In this document: in pieces, positions 34,772-43,771 of the stretch
How positions within the stretch are numbered: the stretch's first letter is position 1
Layout of the letters: each line of letters opens with the position of its first letter
Assembly: GCF_014651695.1 (NCBI RefSeq)
Contig: NZ_BMXJ01000007.1
Location: 78,509 to 142,508 of the forward strand
Length of the DNA: 64,000 bases
Direction of reading: 5' to 3'
Origin: Nocardiopsis terrae
GTDB lineage: Bacteria; Actinomycetota; Actinomycetes; Streptosporangiales; Streptosporangiaceae
Program-made: the position numbers and the translations under genes
Notes under the pieces: model-generated
What the model saw: only the letters and a program-made list of their open reading frames with translations
The model's database searches: none
What the model was told of the DNA's origin: nothing

Positions 34772-35917
34772 ATGAAGTTCGACGGGTTTGAAACGCTGGC
34801 CATCCACGCGGGCCAGGAGCCGGACGCCGGCACCGGTGCCGTGGTTGTGCCGATCTACCAGACGAGTACCTACGCCCAGGACGGCGTGGGCGGGATGCGA
34901 CAGGGATACGAGTACTCCCGCACCGCCAACCCCACGCGCACCGCGCTGGAGGAATGCCTGGCGGCTCTGGAGTCCGGAGCGCGCGGCCTGGCCTTCGCCT
35001 CCGGAATGGCGGCCGAGGACACCCTGCTTCGCACGGTGCTCTCCCCCGGCGACCACGTCATCATCCCCGGCGACGCCTACGGGGGTACCTTCCGCCTGAT
35101 CTCCAAGGTGGTCGAGCGCTGGGGCGTCAGCTGGGACGCGGTCGACCAGACCGACGTCGACGCCGTCCGTGACGCCGTGCGCCCCAACACCAGGGTGGTG
35201 TGGACGGAGACGCCCACCAACCCGCTGCTGGGCATCACCGACATCGAGACGGTCGCGCAGGTCGCCCACGACGCGGGCGCCCTGCACGTCGTCGACAACA
35301 CGTTCGCCTCCCCCTACCTCCAGCAGCCGCTCACACTGGGCGCCGACGTGGTCGTGCACTCCACCACCAAGTACGTCGGCGGGCACTCCGACGTGGTCGG
35401 GGGAGCGCTGGTCGTGGCCGACGCCGAGCTGGGGGAGCGGCTGGCCTTCCACCAGAACACCATGGGTGCCGTCCCGGGCCCCTTCGACTCCTGGCTGACC
35501 CTGCGCGGGGCCAAGACCCTGGGAGTGCGGATGGACCGCCACAGCGAGAACGCCGGACGCGTCGTGGCCGCCCTGGACGCACATCCCGCGGTGCGGCGCG
35601 TCTACTACCCGGGGCTGGACTCCCACCCGGGGCACAAGATCGCCGAGCGGCAGATGCGGTCCTTCGGCGGAATGGTCTCCTTCGCTCTGCGCGACGGGGA
35701 GAAGGCCGCTCTGGAGCTGTGTGAGCGGACCAGGATCTTCACCCTGGGCGAGTCCCTGGGCGGGGTGGAGTCCCTCATCGAGCACCCCGGGCGGATGACG
35801 CACGCGTCGACCGCGGGGTCCCCGCTGGAGGTTCCGGCCGACCTGGTGCGGGTCTCCGTGGGTATCGAGTCCGGCGACGACCTGGTCGCGGACCTGCTGC
35901 AGGCCCTGGAGGGCTGA
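34772..35917 (+). CDS. metB: Cystathionine gamma-synthase (Cys/Met metabolism PLP enzyme)
   Basis: Encodes 381 residues. It shows the full gamma-family pattern: ETLAIHAGQEPD at the N terminus, YEYSRTANPTRTALEECLA, the PLP Lys in VVHSTTKYVGGHSDVVGGAL near residue 197, and SLGGVESLIEHPGRMTHA near 325. Members interconvert cystathionine with cysteine or homocysteine; synthase and lyase cannot be separated safely by sequence, but context with cbs and the length favour this name. The start ATG lacks a strong ribosome binding site, so the message may be nearly leaderless. Confidence 0.92.
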   Translation: MKFDGFETLAIHAGQEPDAGTGAVVVPIYQTSTYAQDGVGGMRQGYEYSRTANPTRTALEECLAALESGARGLAFASGMAAEDTLLRTVLSPGDHVIIPGDAYGGTFRLISKVVERWGVSWDAVDQTDVDAVRDAVRPNTRVVWTETPTNPLLGITDIETVAQVAHDAGALHVVDNTFASPYLQQPLTLGADVVVHSTTKYVGGHSDVVGGALVVADAELGERLAFHQNTMGAVPGPFDSWLTLRGAKTLGVRMDRHSENAGRVVAALDAHPAVRRVYYPGLDSHPGHKIAERQMRSFGGMVSFALRDGEKAALELCERTRIFTLGESLGGVESLIEHPGRMTHASTAGSPLEVPADLVRVSVGIESGDDLVADLLQALEG

Positions 35918-36050
35918 TTCCGCGGAGGTTCCGGGGGCCGTGCGGCGCTGCCGCGCGGGCTCCGCGGCCGCACTTCCGGGCCCGTCGCGGCCTCTCATCG
36001 GTGTCGGCCGGCGGGGCTCCGGATCTTCGGGTCCGGGCCCCTCGTCCGGG

Positions 36051-36293
36051 TCAGACCGCGGTGGGCGTGCGGCTCTGGTCCGGGAGTTCGCTCCGGTCCT
36101 CGCGGAAGCGCAGGCCGCAGACGGCCCGGCCGGAGCGGTCCAGGGCGCTGTCGTTGCCGCCCCTGCGCAGGGAACGGTAGCTGCCGCGGCTGTCCTGGCG
36201 CCGGATACCGATGGAGACGGTGAGGAAGAACCCCGTGGCGAGTCCCATGAGTACGAGCCCGGCGAACGAGAGGATGACGAACGTGGTTTCCAT
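36051..36293 (-). CDS. Small single-span membrane protein
   Basis: Encodes 80 residues: one N-terminal membrane helix (TFVILSFAGLVLMGLATGFFL) and a basic cytoplasmic tail rich in Arg and Ser. GAGGA precedes the ATG. No family is recognised. It stands alone between metB and the GntR pair, divergent from the latter. Confidence 0.6.
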   Translation of the reverse strand: METTFVILSFAGLVLMGLATGFFLTVSIGIRRQDSRGSYRSLRRGGNDSALDRSGRAVCGLRFREDRSELPDQSRTPTAV

Positions 36294-36537
36294 GGCGGGT
36301 CCTCTGTGGTGGTGGGCGGTCAGGTCCTGATCGGCCCCCCGGTCGTTCGAGGGGGCGGCGGGATGTGTCGCATGAGATCCGGTTTCTGCTGTCGGTGTGG
36401 GGCGGGACCGACCCCGAGGGGTTCGTGTTCTCCGTTTACGGTGCCCGGACGGTGGAGCCGTCCTGTACCTGTGAAGTCCTTCAACTAAGATGGGTTCAAC
36501 GAAACCGGTTGTACCTGTTTGACTGGTGTACCACTCA

Positions 36538-36553
36538 GCTTGTTGGTACAAGC
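36538..36553. promoter_or_regulatory. Palindrome upstream of the GntR pair, probable autoregulatory operator
   Basis: GCTTGTTGGTACAAGC has 6-base arms around TGGT. It lies 38 bases before the first GntR gene in an unusually A/T-rich patch. Related GTACC/GGTAC half-sites occur at 36510 and 36528. HutC-type GntR regulators commonly bind such sites at their own promoters. Confidence 0.5.
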
Positions 36554-36590
36554 TAAGTTGTTGGTCTTTTACCCCCCAGAGGGCGGACTT

Positions 36591-37322
36591 ATGCGGGCAG
36601 AAAGCAGATACCGACAGATCGCCCGAGTGCTGCGACGGGAGATCCAGGAGCGGAGTCTGCCCCTGGGCGGCCAGCTCCCCTCGGAGAAGCAGCTGGAGGA
36701 TCGCTTCGAGGCCTCCCGCAACACGATCCGCCTGGCGCTGGGCATGCTGCGCAACCAGGGGCTCATCGTCAGCAGGCCCGGACGCGGGCACTTCGTGCAG
36801 GACGTGGTCCCCGAGACCTTCTACGCGACCCGCACCAAGGGCGGTCCCGACGGGCTCAACGAGTCCAACATGAGCGGGCTGACCCTGGAGGAGCTCCAAC
36901 TCCTCAGCGCCACGGCCGACATCGCCAGCCGCCTGCGCGTCCCCGAGGGAGAGATGACGGTGGTCCGGCGCATGCACCGTTTCTCCGGTGAGCGCTCCGG
37001 CTCGATCAGCTCCGCCTACTACCCGATGGACCTGGTCCAGTCCACCCCGCTCATGGTGCCCGAGGACGTGGAGAGCGCCCTGGTCGTGCTCATGGAACAC
37101 GGCCACCGCCAGGTCGGGTACGTGGACGAGCTGGAGACCCGGATGCCCACGCCCCAGGAAGCCTCCCAGCTCGAACTCCCCCCGGGCGTTCCGGTGCTGA
37201 ACGTCAACCGGACCGACTACTCGCAGGACCGCCCCATCCGGCTGGTGCACACCGTGCACGCGGGACACAGCATCCGCTACCAGTTCGAGCACGGCGACCT
37301 CAAGGCCTACCACCGGGACTGA
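36591..37322 (+). CDS. GntR/HutC-family regulator (wHTH-UTRA)
   Basis: Encodes 243 residues. The winged helix-turn-helix covers residues 1-70 (LPSEKQLEDRFEASRNTIRL, then GLIVSRPGRGHFV). The rest is a UTRA ligand-binding domain with the pattern VRRMHRFSGERSGSISSAYY and ETRMPTPQEASQLELPPGVP. The family represses transport or catabolic genes until a small effector binds, but none lie next to it. A purine-rich AGAGGGCGG precedes the ATG. Only seven bases separate it from a second, clearly related gene. Confidence 0.88.
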   Translation: MRAESRYRQIARVLRREIQERSLPLGGQLPSEKQLEDRFEASRNTIRLALGMLRNQGLIVSRPGRGHFVQDVVPETFYATRTKGGPDGLNESNMSGLTLEELQLLSATADIASRLRVPEGEMTVVRRMHRFSGERSGSISSAYYPMDLVQSTPLMVPEDVESALVVLMEHGHRQVGYVDELETRMPTPQEASQLELPPGVPVLNVNRTDYSQDRPIRLVHTVHAGHSIRYQFEHGDLKAYHRD

Positions 37323-37329
37323 GCAGACC

Positions 37330-38142
37330 ATGAGCACGACGAAGAAGACCGTGGTCGCCGACTACCTTCGGGACGCGCTGGCCAGAGGCGCCTACCGGCC
37401 GGGAGAACGGCTTCCGGGAGAGGAGGAGCTCGCCGAGGAGCTCGACGTCTCACGTGCCACCGCGCGTCTGGGCATGCGCATCCTCCAGGACGAGGGCCGG
37501 ATCGCCATCCAGGTCGGGCGGGGCGCGTTCGTCGCGAACCACCGGCCGATCACCCACCTGGCGGAACCGGTCGCCGCGGACGGCGATTCCGGCAGCCTCG
37601 AGTCGGGCTACAGCTCCCGCCTGAGGCAGGCCGGCCACGGCGACGTCGACGAGAGGGTCAGGGTCAGCCTGGACACCATGCGCCCGCGTGTGGCCAAACG
37701 GTTGGTCAACGGCCCCGAACAGCAGAGCCCGAACGCCGGGCTCGTCGTGATCCGCGCCTCCGAACACCTCGTCGACGGCGGCCTGTGGCAGACCCAGATC
37801 ACCTACTTCCCCTTCAGCATCGCCAACAACACGGCGCTCATGACTCCGGAGCACCTGGCGGGCGGGATCGCCGGGACCCTGCGCGCGCTCGGCTTCCACG
37901 AGGAGTGGAACCGGGACCTCGTGGGCGCGCGCATGCCCTCCCAGGAGGAGGCCGACGCGTTCGGGCTGGGCCCCGGCACCCCCCTGCTCGTCCAGGAACG
38001 GGTGTCCTACGAGGGACAGCGCCCGTTGCGCTTCACCGAGACGTTCATGCCGGCCAACCGCCACCAGCTCCTCTACACGGGCGGCGACGCCCCCGAGAAC
38101 CTGCCGGTGGTGGACACCGACCTGAGCATCTTCGAGCACTGA
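37330..38142 (+). CDS. GntR/HutC-family regulator (wHTH-UTRA), second of pair
   Basis: Encodes 270 residues. The DNA-binding domain has LPGEEELAEELDVSRATARL and GRIAIQVGRGAFVANH; the UTRA domain ends in ARMPSQEEADAFGLGPGTPL and RPLRFTETFMPANRHQLLY. Sequence plan and adjacency suggest an old duplication of the preceding gene. Two co-transcribed HutC-type regulators could form a heterodimer or cross-regulate. The convergent VWA gene lies 76 bases away. Confidence 0.87.
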   Translation: MSTTKKTVVADYLRDALARGAYRPGERLPGEEELAEELDVSRATARLGMRILQDEGRIAIQVGRGAFVANHRPITHLAEPVAADGDSGSLESGYSSRLRQAGHGDVDERVRVSLDTMRPRVAKRLVNGPEQQSPNAGLVVIRASEHLVDGGLWQTQITYFPFSIANNTALMTPEHLAGGIAGTLRALGFHEEWNRDLVGARMPSQEEADAFGLGPGTPLLVQERVSYEGQRPLRFTETFMPANRHQLLYTGGDAPENLPVVDTDLSIFEH

Positions 38143-38217
38143 CCGCCCGGTGCCCGGTACGGCCGCGGCTCCCCGGAACCGCACCGGGACGCGGCCCCGG
38201 CCGGACGCGCGACCGGA

Positions 38218-39372
38218 TCAGCGCCGCCGCAGGTAGCGGTCGACGACCAGCGGCCCCAGCGCCCCGGCGTCGGCGTGCAGCACGCGCACGCCCCGGCGGC
38301 GTTCGAGGAGCTCCCGGAAGGCGCGCAGCCCGGACTCCTCGGAGAGCAGGAAGAACGTGGCCTCGGCGCCCTCACCCAGGACGGAGTCGAGTTCGGCCGC
38401 GGTGAGCTCCACCGTGCGCGGCGCCGGCGGCCAGGAGAACCGCGCGTCGCCGTCCTCGCCCAGGTGCGCGGTGGGCTCGCCGTCGGTGACGACCAGTACC
38501 ACCGGCCGCAACCCCCGGTGGCGGCGCAGGTACCGCCGCGCCAGGTGCAGGGCGTGCTGGAGGTTGGTGCCGGGTGTCCGCCGCCAGTCGTGCCCGACCA
38601 GGTCGGCGGGGGTCATCGCGCGGGCCCGGTCGCCGAAGCCGACCAGCAGGACCCGGTCCTCGGGGTACCGGGTGCGCACCAGGGTGTGCAGGGCCAACGC
38701 GGTGCGCACCGCGGCCTCGTGCAGGCCGCGGGCCACCATCGAGTGGGACAGGTCCACGAGCAGGCACACGGCGGCGGCCCCCGCGGGCTCGGTCTCCGCG
38801 TACCGGAAGTCCTCGGGGCGCAGCGCGTCCGCGCCTCCGGGGCCGCGGCCGTCCCCCGGGAGGCCGCCCTGTGCCGCACGGCGCACGATCGCCTCGCGCA
38901 GCGTCGCGACGGGGTCCAGGGCCCGGTCGAGGCCGTCGCGGGGCACCGCGGCGCCGGTGGGCTCGCCGCCGGCGCCCTCACCGCCCCGGTGCCCTCCGGG
39001 AGCGGCCCGCCGCGCCGACTCGATCTCCGCCAGCGCGGCCTCGCCCAGTCTGCGCAGTTCACGCGGGGTCAACTCGTGGTCGGCGGCGTCCAGGCGCTGC
39101 AGGGGACCGCGTGCGGCGCCCCCGAGGAGCCCACGGAGCAACCCGGCGTCCACCCCGTCCACCGCGGCCCGGTCGCCGTCCGCGTAACGGCTCAGGGCGT
39201 CCTCGGCCCCGGCCAGGGCCTCCAGTGCCTCCTCCGGGAGCGCATCACCTGAGCGTGCCCCGTTGACCAGGGCCAACAGTTCGGTGGCCGCCCGCACCGC
39301 CTCCTCGGGAGGGGGGTCGGGCTCCGCCAGCGGGTCGGGGCCGCCCGTGTACGCCCGGTACCGGAATCGCAT
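38218..39372 (-). CDS. VWA-domain protein, partner of the MoxR-like ATPase
   Basis: Encodes 384 residues. A helical N-terminal half (about 190 residues, Glu/Ala-rich) precedes a von Willebrand A domain. The MIDAS metal site is seen as LLVDLSHSMVARG (DxSxS, near 215), GTNLQHALHLARR (Thr) and VVTDGEPTAH (Asp). Such proteins act with AAA+ chaperones of the MoxR/BchI class to assemble or insert cofactors. Its start overlaps the stop of the ATPase gene (TGATG), so the pair is made together. A target operon is not apparent. Confidence 0.87.
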   Translation of the reverse strand: MRFRYRAYTGGPDPLAEPDPPPEEAVRAATELLALVNGARSGDALPEEALEALAGAEDALSRYADGDRAAVDGVDAGLLRGLLGGAARGPLQRLDAADHELTPRELRRLGEAALAEIESARRAAPGGHRGGEGAGGEPTGAAVPRDGLDRALDPVATLREAIVRRAAQGGLPGDGRGPGGADALRPEDFRYAETEPAGAAAVCLLVDLSHSMVARGLHEAAVRTALALHTLVRTRYPEDRVLLVGFGDRARAMTPADLVGHDWRRTPGTNLQHALHLARRYLRRHRGLRPVVLVVTDGEPTAHLGEDGDARFSWPPAPRTVELTAAELDSVLGEGAEATFFLLSEESGLRAFRELLERRRGVRVLHADAGALGPLVVDRYLRRR

Positions 39373-40793
39373 CAGAAGCGGTAGACACCCCCGTCGGGCG
39401 CCGTGTCCTTGGACAGCCGGCGCTCCAGGTACAGGCCCTCCAGGGCGAACTCCACCACCGCGGCGGCCAGCCCCGGGGTGGGCGGACCGTCCGACGCCTC
39501 CGGCGCCGCCCGTTCGATCAGCCCGGCCAGCCCGGGCACCGCACCGACCCTGCGCAACAGTTCGGCCGCGCCGACCAGGTCTCCGCTCTCCACGGTCGCG
39601 CCGCCGGCGAACCGGTCGCTGAGCGGTTCCAGGTCGGCCCCGCCCAGGCGGGCCCGGAAGGTCTCGGCGACCGCCCGGCGCAGCAGGGTCTCCAGGATCG
39701 ACGCCTCACGTCCCTCGGCCCCCGTCTCGAACTCCACCTTGCCCAGGAGGGGCTCGGCCACCCCGGAAAGGTCGCAGACCCGGGCCACCGGCACCTCCTC
39801 GCCGACCAGCGCGGCCCGGCGCAGCGCCGAGGCGGCCACGGTCTCGGCCGCGGCCACGCAGAAGCGCACGGACACGCCCGAGCGCTGGTCCACCCGGTTG
39901 GAGGAGCGGACGAGCCGGGTGAAGCGGGCGACCGCCTCCACCAGGTGCGAGGGGACGGTCGTACCGGCGGGCAGGTGCGCCTCCTGCCGGACCAGGGAGA
40001 GCTCGGCGTCGAGGTCGGGCGGGTAGTGCGTGCGCACCTGGGCGCCGAAGCGGTCCTTGAGCGGGGTGACGATCCGACCCCTGCTCGTGTAGTCCTCGGG
40101 GTTGGCGCTGGCCACGAGCAGCAGGTCCAGGGGCAGGCGCAGGGTGTATCCGCGCACCTGGATGTCGCGTTCGGCCAACACGTTGAACAGGGCCACCTGG
40201 GCGCGGGCGGGCAGGTCGGGGAGTTCGTTCACGCAGAACACGCCGCGGTTGGCGCGGGGCAGCAGGCCGAAGTGGACCGTCTCGGGGTCGCCGAGCGAAC
40301 GCCCCTCGGCGAGCCTGGCCGGGTCCACGTCGCCGACCAGCTCCGAGGTGCCGGTGTCGGGGGTGGCCAGCTTCTCGCCGTAGCGTTCGTCGCGATGCCG
40401 CCAGACCACCGGGAGGTCGTCCCCCTCGGTCGCGCTGCGGCGCACACAGGAGGGGCAGACCGGAGCGTAGGGGTGGTCGTTGACCGGGCATCCGGCGACG
40501 GCGGGCGACCACTCGTCGAGCAGCCCGGCGATCGTGCGGATCAGCCGGGTCTTGCCCTGGCCGCGCTCGCCCAGCAGGACGACGTCGTGTCCGGCCAGCA
40601 GGGCCCGTTCCAACTGGGGCAGCACGGTGTCGTCGAAGCCGTGCACACCGGGGAACCGGGGCCGGCCCGAGGCCATGCGGGTCAGGAGGTTCTCCCGGAC
40701 CTCGACAGCCGTGGAGCGGTGGACGTGGCCGGACTCGCGCAGTGCGGCGCGTGTGCGCGGGAGTCCGCTCGGCGGGGAGGCGGCGTGGGTCAC
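39372..40793 (-). CDS. MoxR/magnesium-chelatase-like AAA+ ATPase
   Basis: Encodes 473 residues. Walker A is VVLLGERGQGKTRLI near residue 70; the Walker B-like strand is GVFCVNELPDLPARAQVALF, and sensor one LLLVASANPEDYTSRGRI. A Cys-containing insert CPVNDHPYAPVCPSCVRR follows Walker A and looks able to bind zinc, unusual for MoxR proteins. The GTG at 40793 was preferred because the upstream in-frame sequence is not conserved in type. With the downstream VWA protein it forms a chelatase-like ATPase/VWA pair, as in Rv0958/Rv0959 of M. tuberculosis by recollection. Confidence 0.87.
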   Translation of the reverse strand: MTHAASPPSGLPRTRAALRESGHVHRSTAVEVRENLLTRMASGRPRFPGVHGFDDTVLPQLERALLAGHDVVLLGERGQGKTRLIRTIAGLLDEWSPAVAGCPVNDHPYAPVCPSCVRRSATEGDDLPVVWRHRDERYGEKLATPDTGTSELVGDVDPARLAEGRSLGDPETVHFGLLPRANRGVFCVNELPDLPARAQVALFNVLAERDIQVRGYTLRLPLDLLLVASANPEDYTSRGRIVTPLKDRFGAQVRTHYPPDLDAELSLVRQEAHLPAGTTVPSHLVEAVARFTRLVRSSNRVDQRSGVSVRFCVAAAETVAASALRRAALVGEEVPVARVCDLSGVAEPLLGKVEFETGAEGREASILETLLRRAVAETFRARLGGADLEPLSDRFAGGATVESGDLVGAAELLRRVGAVPGLAGLIERAAPEASDGPPTPGLAAAVVEFALEGLYLERRLSKDTAPDGGVYRF

Positions 40794-40929
40794 AGGCAGG
40801 AGTCTAGAGGCGGGGGCGTTTGAGGGGCCAGCTGGAGGAAAGCCCCTGTTTGGAGTTCGGATGGAAGAATGGGACGGCAAGGTTCCCAGGCCCGGCCCCG
40901 GTGGCCGGTGAAGGCGGGGGTGGCAGCTG

Positions 40930-42084
40930 GTGGTTAGGTTCGGCGATGCTCTGACGACGGGGGCCGACCTCGTGAACGCGGCCGAACGTGCCGTCCTGCA
41001 GGCCCTGGAGCAGATGGACGGCCCCGCCGACCTGGTCTGCTTCTTCGTCAGCGGTGCGGACCCGGAGGAGGTCACGCTCGCCGGTAAACGGGTCATGGAG
41101 CTGGCCGGGGACGCGGTCACGCTGGGGTGCAGCGCCACCGGTGTGATCGGCGGCGGCCGCGGGGTGCAGGACCAGGGCGCGGTGAGCGTGTGGAGCGCGC
41201 GCCTGCCCGGGGTCGAGCTGACCCCGTTCCAGCTGGACACCGTCATCGAGGCCGACCAGCTGGCGGTCGTGGGCATGCGCGAGCCGACCCCGCGGGACCA
41301 GGCGGGGATCCTGCTCGCCAACCCCTACGAGTTCCCCACCCAGGCGTTCGTCCGGGAGACCACCGCGGCCCTGGACGGCCTGCCGCTGGTCGGCGGTATG
41401 GCCGACGGTATGCGCGGCGAGGACTCGGTGCGGCTGTTCTGTGACGGTGACGTGGCGCCGAACGGGGCCATCGGCGTGCTGCTCGGCGGGGACGGGGTGA
41501 TCGGCACGGTGGTCAGTCAGGGCTGCCGCCCGGTCGGTCCGAGCATGACCGTCACCAAGGCCGAGGGCAACCTGGTGCTGGAACTGGCCGGGTCCAACGC
41601 CTACGAGAAGCTGGAGAGCCTGGTGGAGGAGCTCCCCGAGGAGGACCGCGAACTGGCCGAGCGGGGGCTGCACGTCGGCATCGCGATGGACGAGTACGCC
41701 GACCACCACGAGCAGGGCGACTTCCTCATCCGTACGCTCAGCGGCGCCGACCCCGACCTGGGAGCGCTCACCATCGACGACATGGTGGAGGTCGGCCAGA
41801 CGGTCCGCTTCCAGGTCCGCGACGCCGGCACCGCCGACGAGGACCTGGCCCGCAAACTGTCCGAGTTCGGTGCCGAGCACGCCGTGGGCGCGGGACTGCT
41901 GTTCTCCTGCAACGGCCGGGGCGCGAACCTGTTCGCCCAGGCGGACCACGACGTCCTGGCGGTCCGGAGGATCCTCGGCGTGGGTCCGGTGACGGGGTTC
42001 TTCGGGCTGGGGGAGATCGGTCCGGTCTCCGGGGTGAACCACGTGCACGGCTTCACCGCCTGCCTGTTGGCCTTCGCCCCCTGA
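40930..42084 (+). CDS. FIST-domain sensor protein
   Basis: Encodes 384 residues with FIST N and FIST C domains over its whole length. FIST N is seen in LVCFFVSGADPEEVTLAG and VTLGCSATGVIGGGRGV; FIST C in LLFSCNGRGANLF and GFFGLGEIGPVSGVNHVHGF near the C terminus. FIST proteins bind small ligands, perhaps amino acids, and usually signal through attached domains; here there is none, so a partner must read the signal. The GTG start at 40930 has GGTGGCAGC upstream but no strong ribosome binding site. A long hairpin element follows the stop. Confidence 0.88.
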   Translation: MVRFGDALTTGADLVNAAERAVLQALEQMDGPADLVCFFVSGADPEEVTLAGKRVMELAGDAVTLGCSATGVIGGGRGVQDQGAVSVWSARLPGVELTPFQLDTVIEADQLAVVGMREPTPRDQAGILLANPYEFPTQAFVRETTAALDGLPLVGGMADGMRGEDSVRLFCDGDVAPNGAIGVLLGGDGVIGTVVSQGCRPVGPSMTVTKAEGNLVLELAGSNAYEKLESLVEELPEEDRELAERGLHVGIAMDEYADHHEQGDFLIRTLSGADPDLGALTIDDMVEVGQTVRFQVRDAGTADEDLARKLSEFGAEHAVGAGLLFSCNGRGANLFAQADHDVLAVRRILGVGPVTGFFGLGEIGPVSGVNHVHGFTACLLAFAP

Positions 42085-42113
42085 ACGCCCACTGACCCGT
42101 GCCCGCCAAACCC

Positions 42114-42175
42114 CGGTGATCTTGCTACCAGGGGCAACTTCGGCGCCGAGATCGCCCCTGGTAGCAAGATCACCG
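42114..42175. repeat. Perfect 22-bp hairpin element downstream of the FIST gene
   Basis: The arms at 42114-42135 and 42154-42175 pair without mismatch over 22 bases (including GATCTTGCTACCAGGGGC) with an 18-nt loop. A diverged copy occurs at 23037-23106. It probably works as a terminator here but also behaves as a dispersed palindromic repeat. Confidence 0.85.
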
Positions 42176-42288
42176 CGGAAGAGGGGGCGAAAACGGTCGC
42201 GAACGTCTCCGAGTCGGACTTTTAACGTCGGATCGCCAACACTCGCCACAAGCTCCTTGAGTGTGCCCACACCAGGGCTATTACTAAG

Positions 42289-42307
42289 AGTGACGGATAT
42301 TGTCACT
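42289..42307. promoter_or_regulatory. Inverted repeat before the SH3b protein gene
   Basis: AGTGAC (42289-42294) and GTCACT (42302-42307) flank seven A/T-rich bases, 27 bases before the ATG. It overlaps the likely promoter and may be an operator. Confidence 0.4.
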
Positions 42308-42333
42308 TTGTGTGTTTGGTGAGAGAAGGAACG

Positions 42334-43725
42334 ATGGCCGACAACCGGCGCACGACCACGTCCCTCGCGGCACTGGGGGCGTTCGCACTGCTGGCCCCGC
42401 TGGCGACACCCACCGCGGCCCTGGCCGACTCCTCCTGGCTGGAACAGGACCTGGCCTCGACCGACCGCGTCGGCCTGGCCCTGGAATCCGGTGCGCTGCG
42501 CCTGGACACCGCCGGGGCCTCCGCCCTGGGGGCGTCGCCGCGCCTGGACCCCGCCGCACGCCGCACCGGCCTGGCGGTCTTCCCCGAACAGGCGCTGGAG
42601 GAGCCCACCGACACCCTCGACGTGGACGTGCGCACCACCGGGGACGCGGAGGAGGTGCTCACCGAGGCCCGCGGCGTGCGCGCCGACGGGATGTGGACCG
42701 AGTGGTACCCCACGGCCTCCGGCGGCGGCCGGGTGACCCTGACGGAGGCGGTCATCGAGGTCCAGCTGCGGATCGGGGTCGAATCTGCGCCCGGGAACAC
42801 GGAGGTCGCAGTCACCGACGTGCGGGTCCGGCCGGTCGAGGGTTCGCCGTCCGTCGGTGATCCGGACGGCGGTGGTCCGCAGGAGACGGAGGAGGGTGCG
42901 GAGGGTGCGCAGGACCCCCCGGTCGGTGACGACGTACCGCAACCCTTCTCCGCGCGGCTCTTCGCCACCCGTATCGGACTGGTCGGCAACACCACCGCGA
43001 ACGGGCACACGGTCCGCCCCGACGACCACTTCGTCGCCCTGCCCTCCCGCCGGGGGCTCGCCAACCGGGGCGGCGGAGAGTACACCGTCCGGGTGTGCAG
43101 CACCGGTGAACTGGGCCCCGAGGCGGTCGGCGACACCGAAAACCACGAACCGCGCTGCGCCTACCTGCCCGTGTGGGACGTGGGCCCCTGGAACATCACC
43201 GACGACCACTGGAACGACGACCGTGAGTCCTGGCGCGACCTGGACCGCGGCAGACCCCAGGCCCAGGCCGCCTACACCGAGAACCACAACAGCGGCCTGG
43301 ACGGGTTCGGGCGCCGGGTGCGCAACCCGGCGGGCATCGATCTCGCCGACGGAGCCTTCAACGAGGGCCTCCAGCTGCCCACCAACGGCTGGGTGCAGGT
43401 CGACTACCTGTGGACTGCCGAGTACCGGGCCCGCGCCGAGATCGTCACGGCCACCCAGGCGGACCCGGTGATCCTCCGGGACGGCCCGGGGACGGACCAC
43501 GACACCGTGGGGCTCGCCGCCTACAAGGCCAACGTGGACGTGGCCTGCCAGACCACGGGGGACGAGGCCACGGGTCCCTCCGGTACCACCGACGTCTGGT
43601 ACCGCATCGGTGCGGGGCACTACGTTCCGGCGGCCTTCGCCGACGGAGGGGCGGACGCCCCCGAGTGCGTCGAGGGCACCGAGGATGCGGAGGACGCCGA
43701 GGGAACGCGGGCCGGGCAGGGATAG
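42334..43725 (+). CDS. Secreted protein with C-terminal SH3b domain
   Basis: Encodes 463 residues. A signal peptide ends in LLAPLATPTAALA before DSS. The next 150 residues resemble the N-terminal region of secreted actinomycete peptidoglycan-recognition proteins (LALESGALRLDTAGA, MWTEWYPTASGGGRVTL). The middle (LVGNTTANGHTVRPDDHFVALP, with CSTGELGPEAVG and CAYLPVWDVGPWNI) has the look of a double-psi barrel domain. A bacterial SH3 domain (VILRDGPGTDHDTVGLAAYK, WYRIGAGHYVPAAF) ends the protein. It probably binds cell wall outside the cell. AGAAGGAA precedes the ATG. Confidence 0.8.
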   Translation: MADNRRTTTSLAALGAFALLAPLATPTAALADSSWLEQDLASTDRVGLALESGALRLDTAGASALGASPRLDPAARRTGLAVFPEQALEEPTDTLDVDVRTTGDAEEVLTEARGVRADGMWTEWYPTASGGGRVTLTEAVIEVQLRIGVESAPGNTEVAVTDVRVRPVEGSPSVGDPDGGGPQETEEGAEGAQDPPVGDDVPQPFSARLFATRIGLVGNTTANGHTVRPDDHFVALPSRRGLANRGGGEYTVRVCSTGELGPEAVGDTENHEPRCAYLPVWDVGPWNITDDHWNDDRESWRDLDRGRPQAQAAYTENHNSGLDGFGRRVRNPAGIDLADGAFNEGLQLPTNGWVQVDYLWTAEYRARAEIVTATQADPVILRDGPGTDHDTVGLAAYKANVDVACQTTGDEATGPSGTTDVWYRIGAGHYVPAAFADGGADAPECVEGTEDAEDAEGTRAGQG

Positions 43726-43771
43726 GACCGGCCCGGTGGCCCGGGGCCGACCGGACCCGCTCCGGAGGTCG

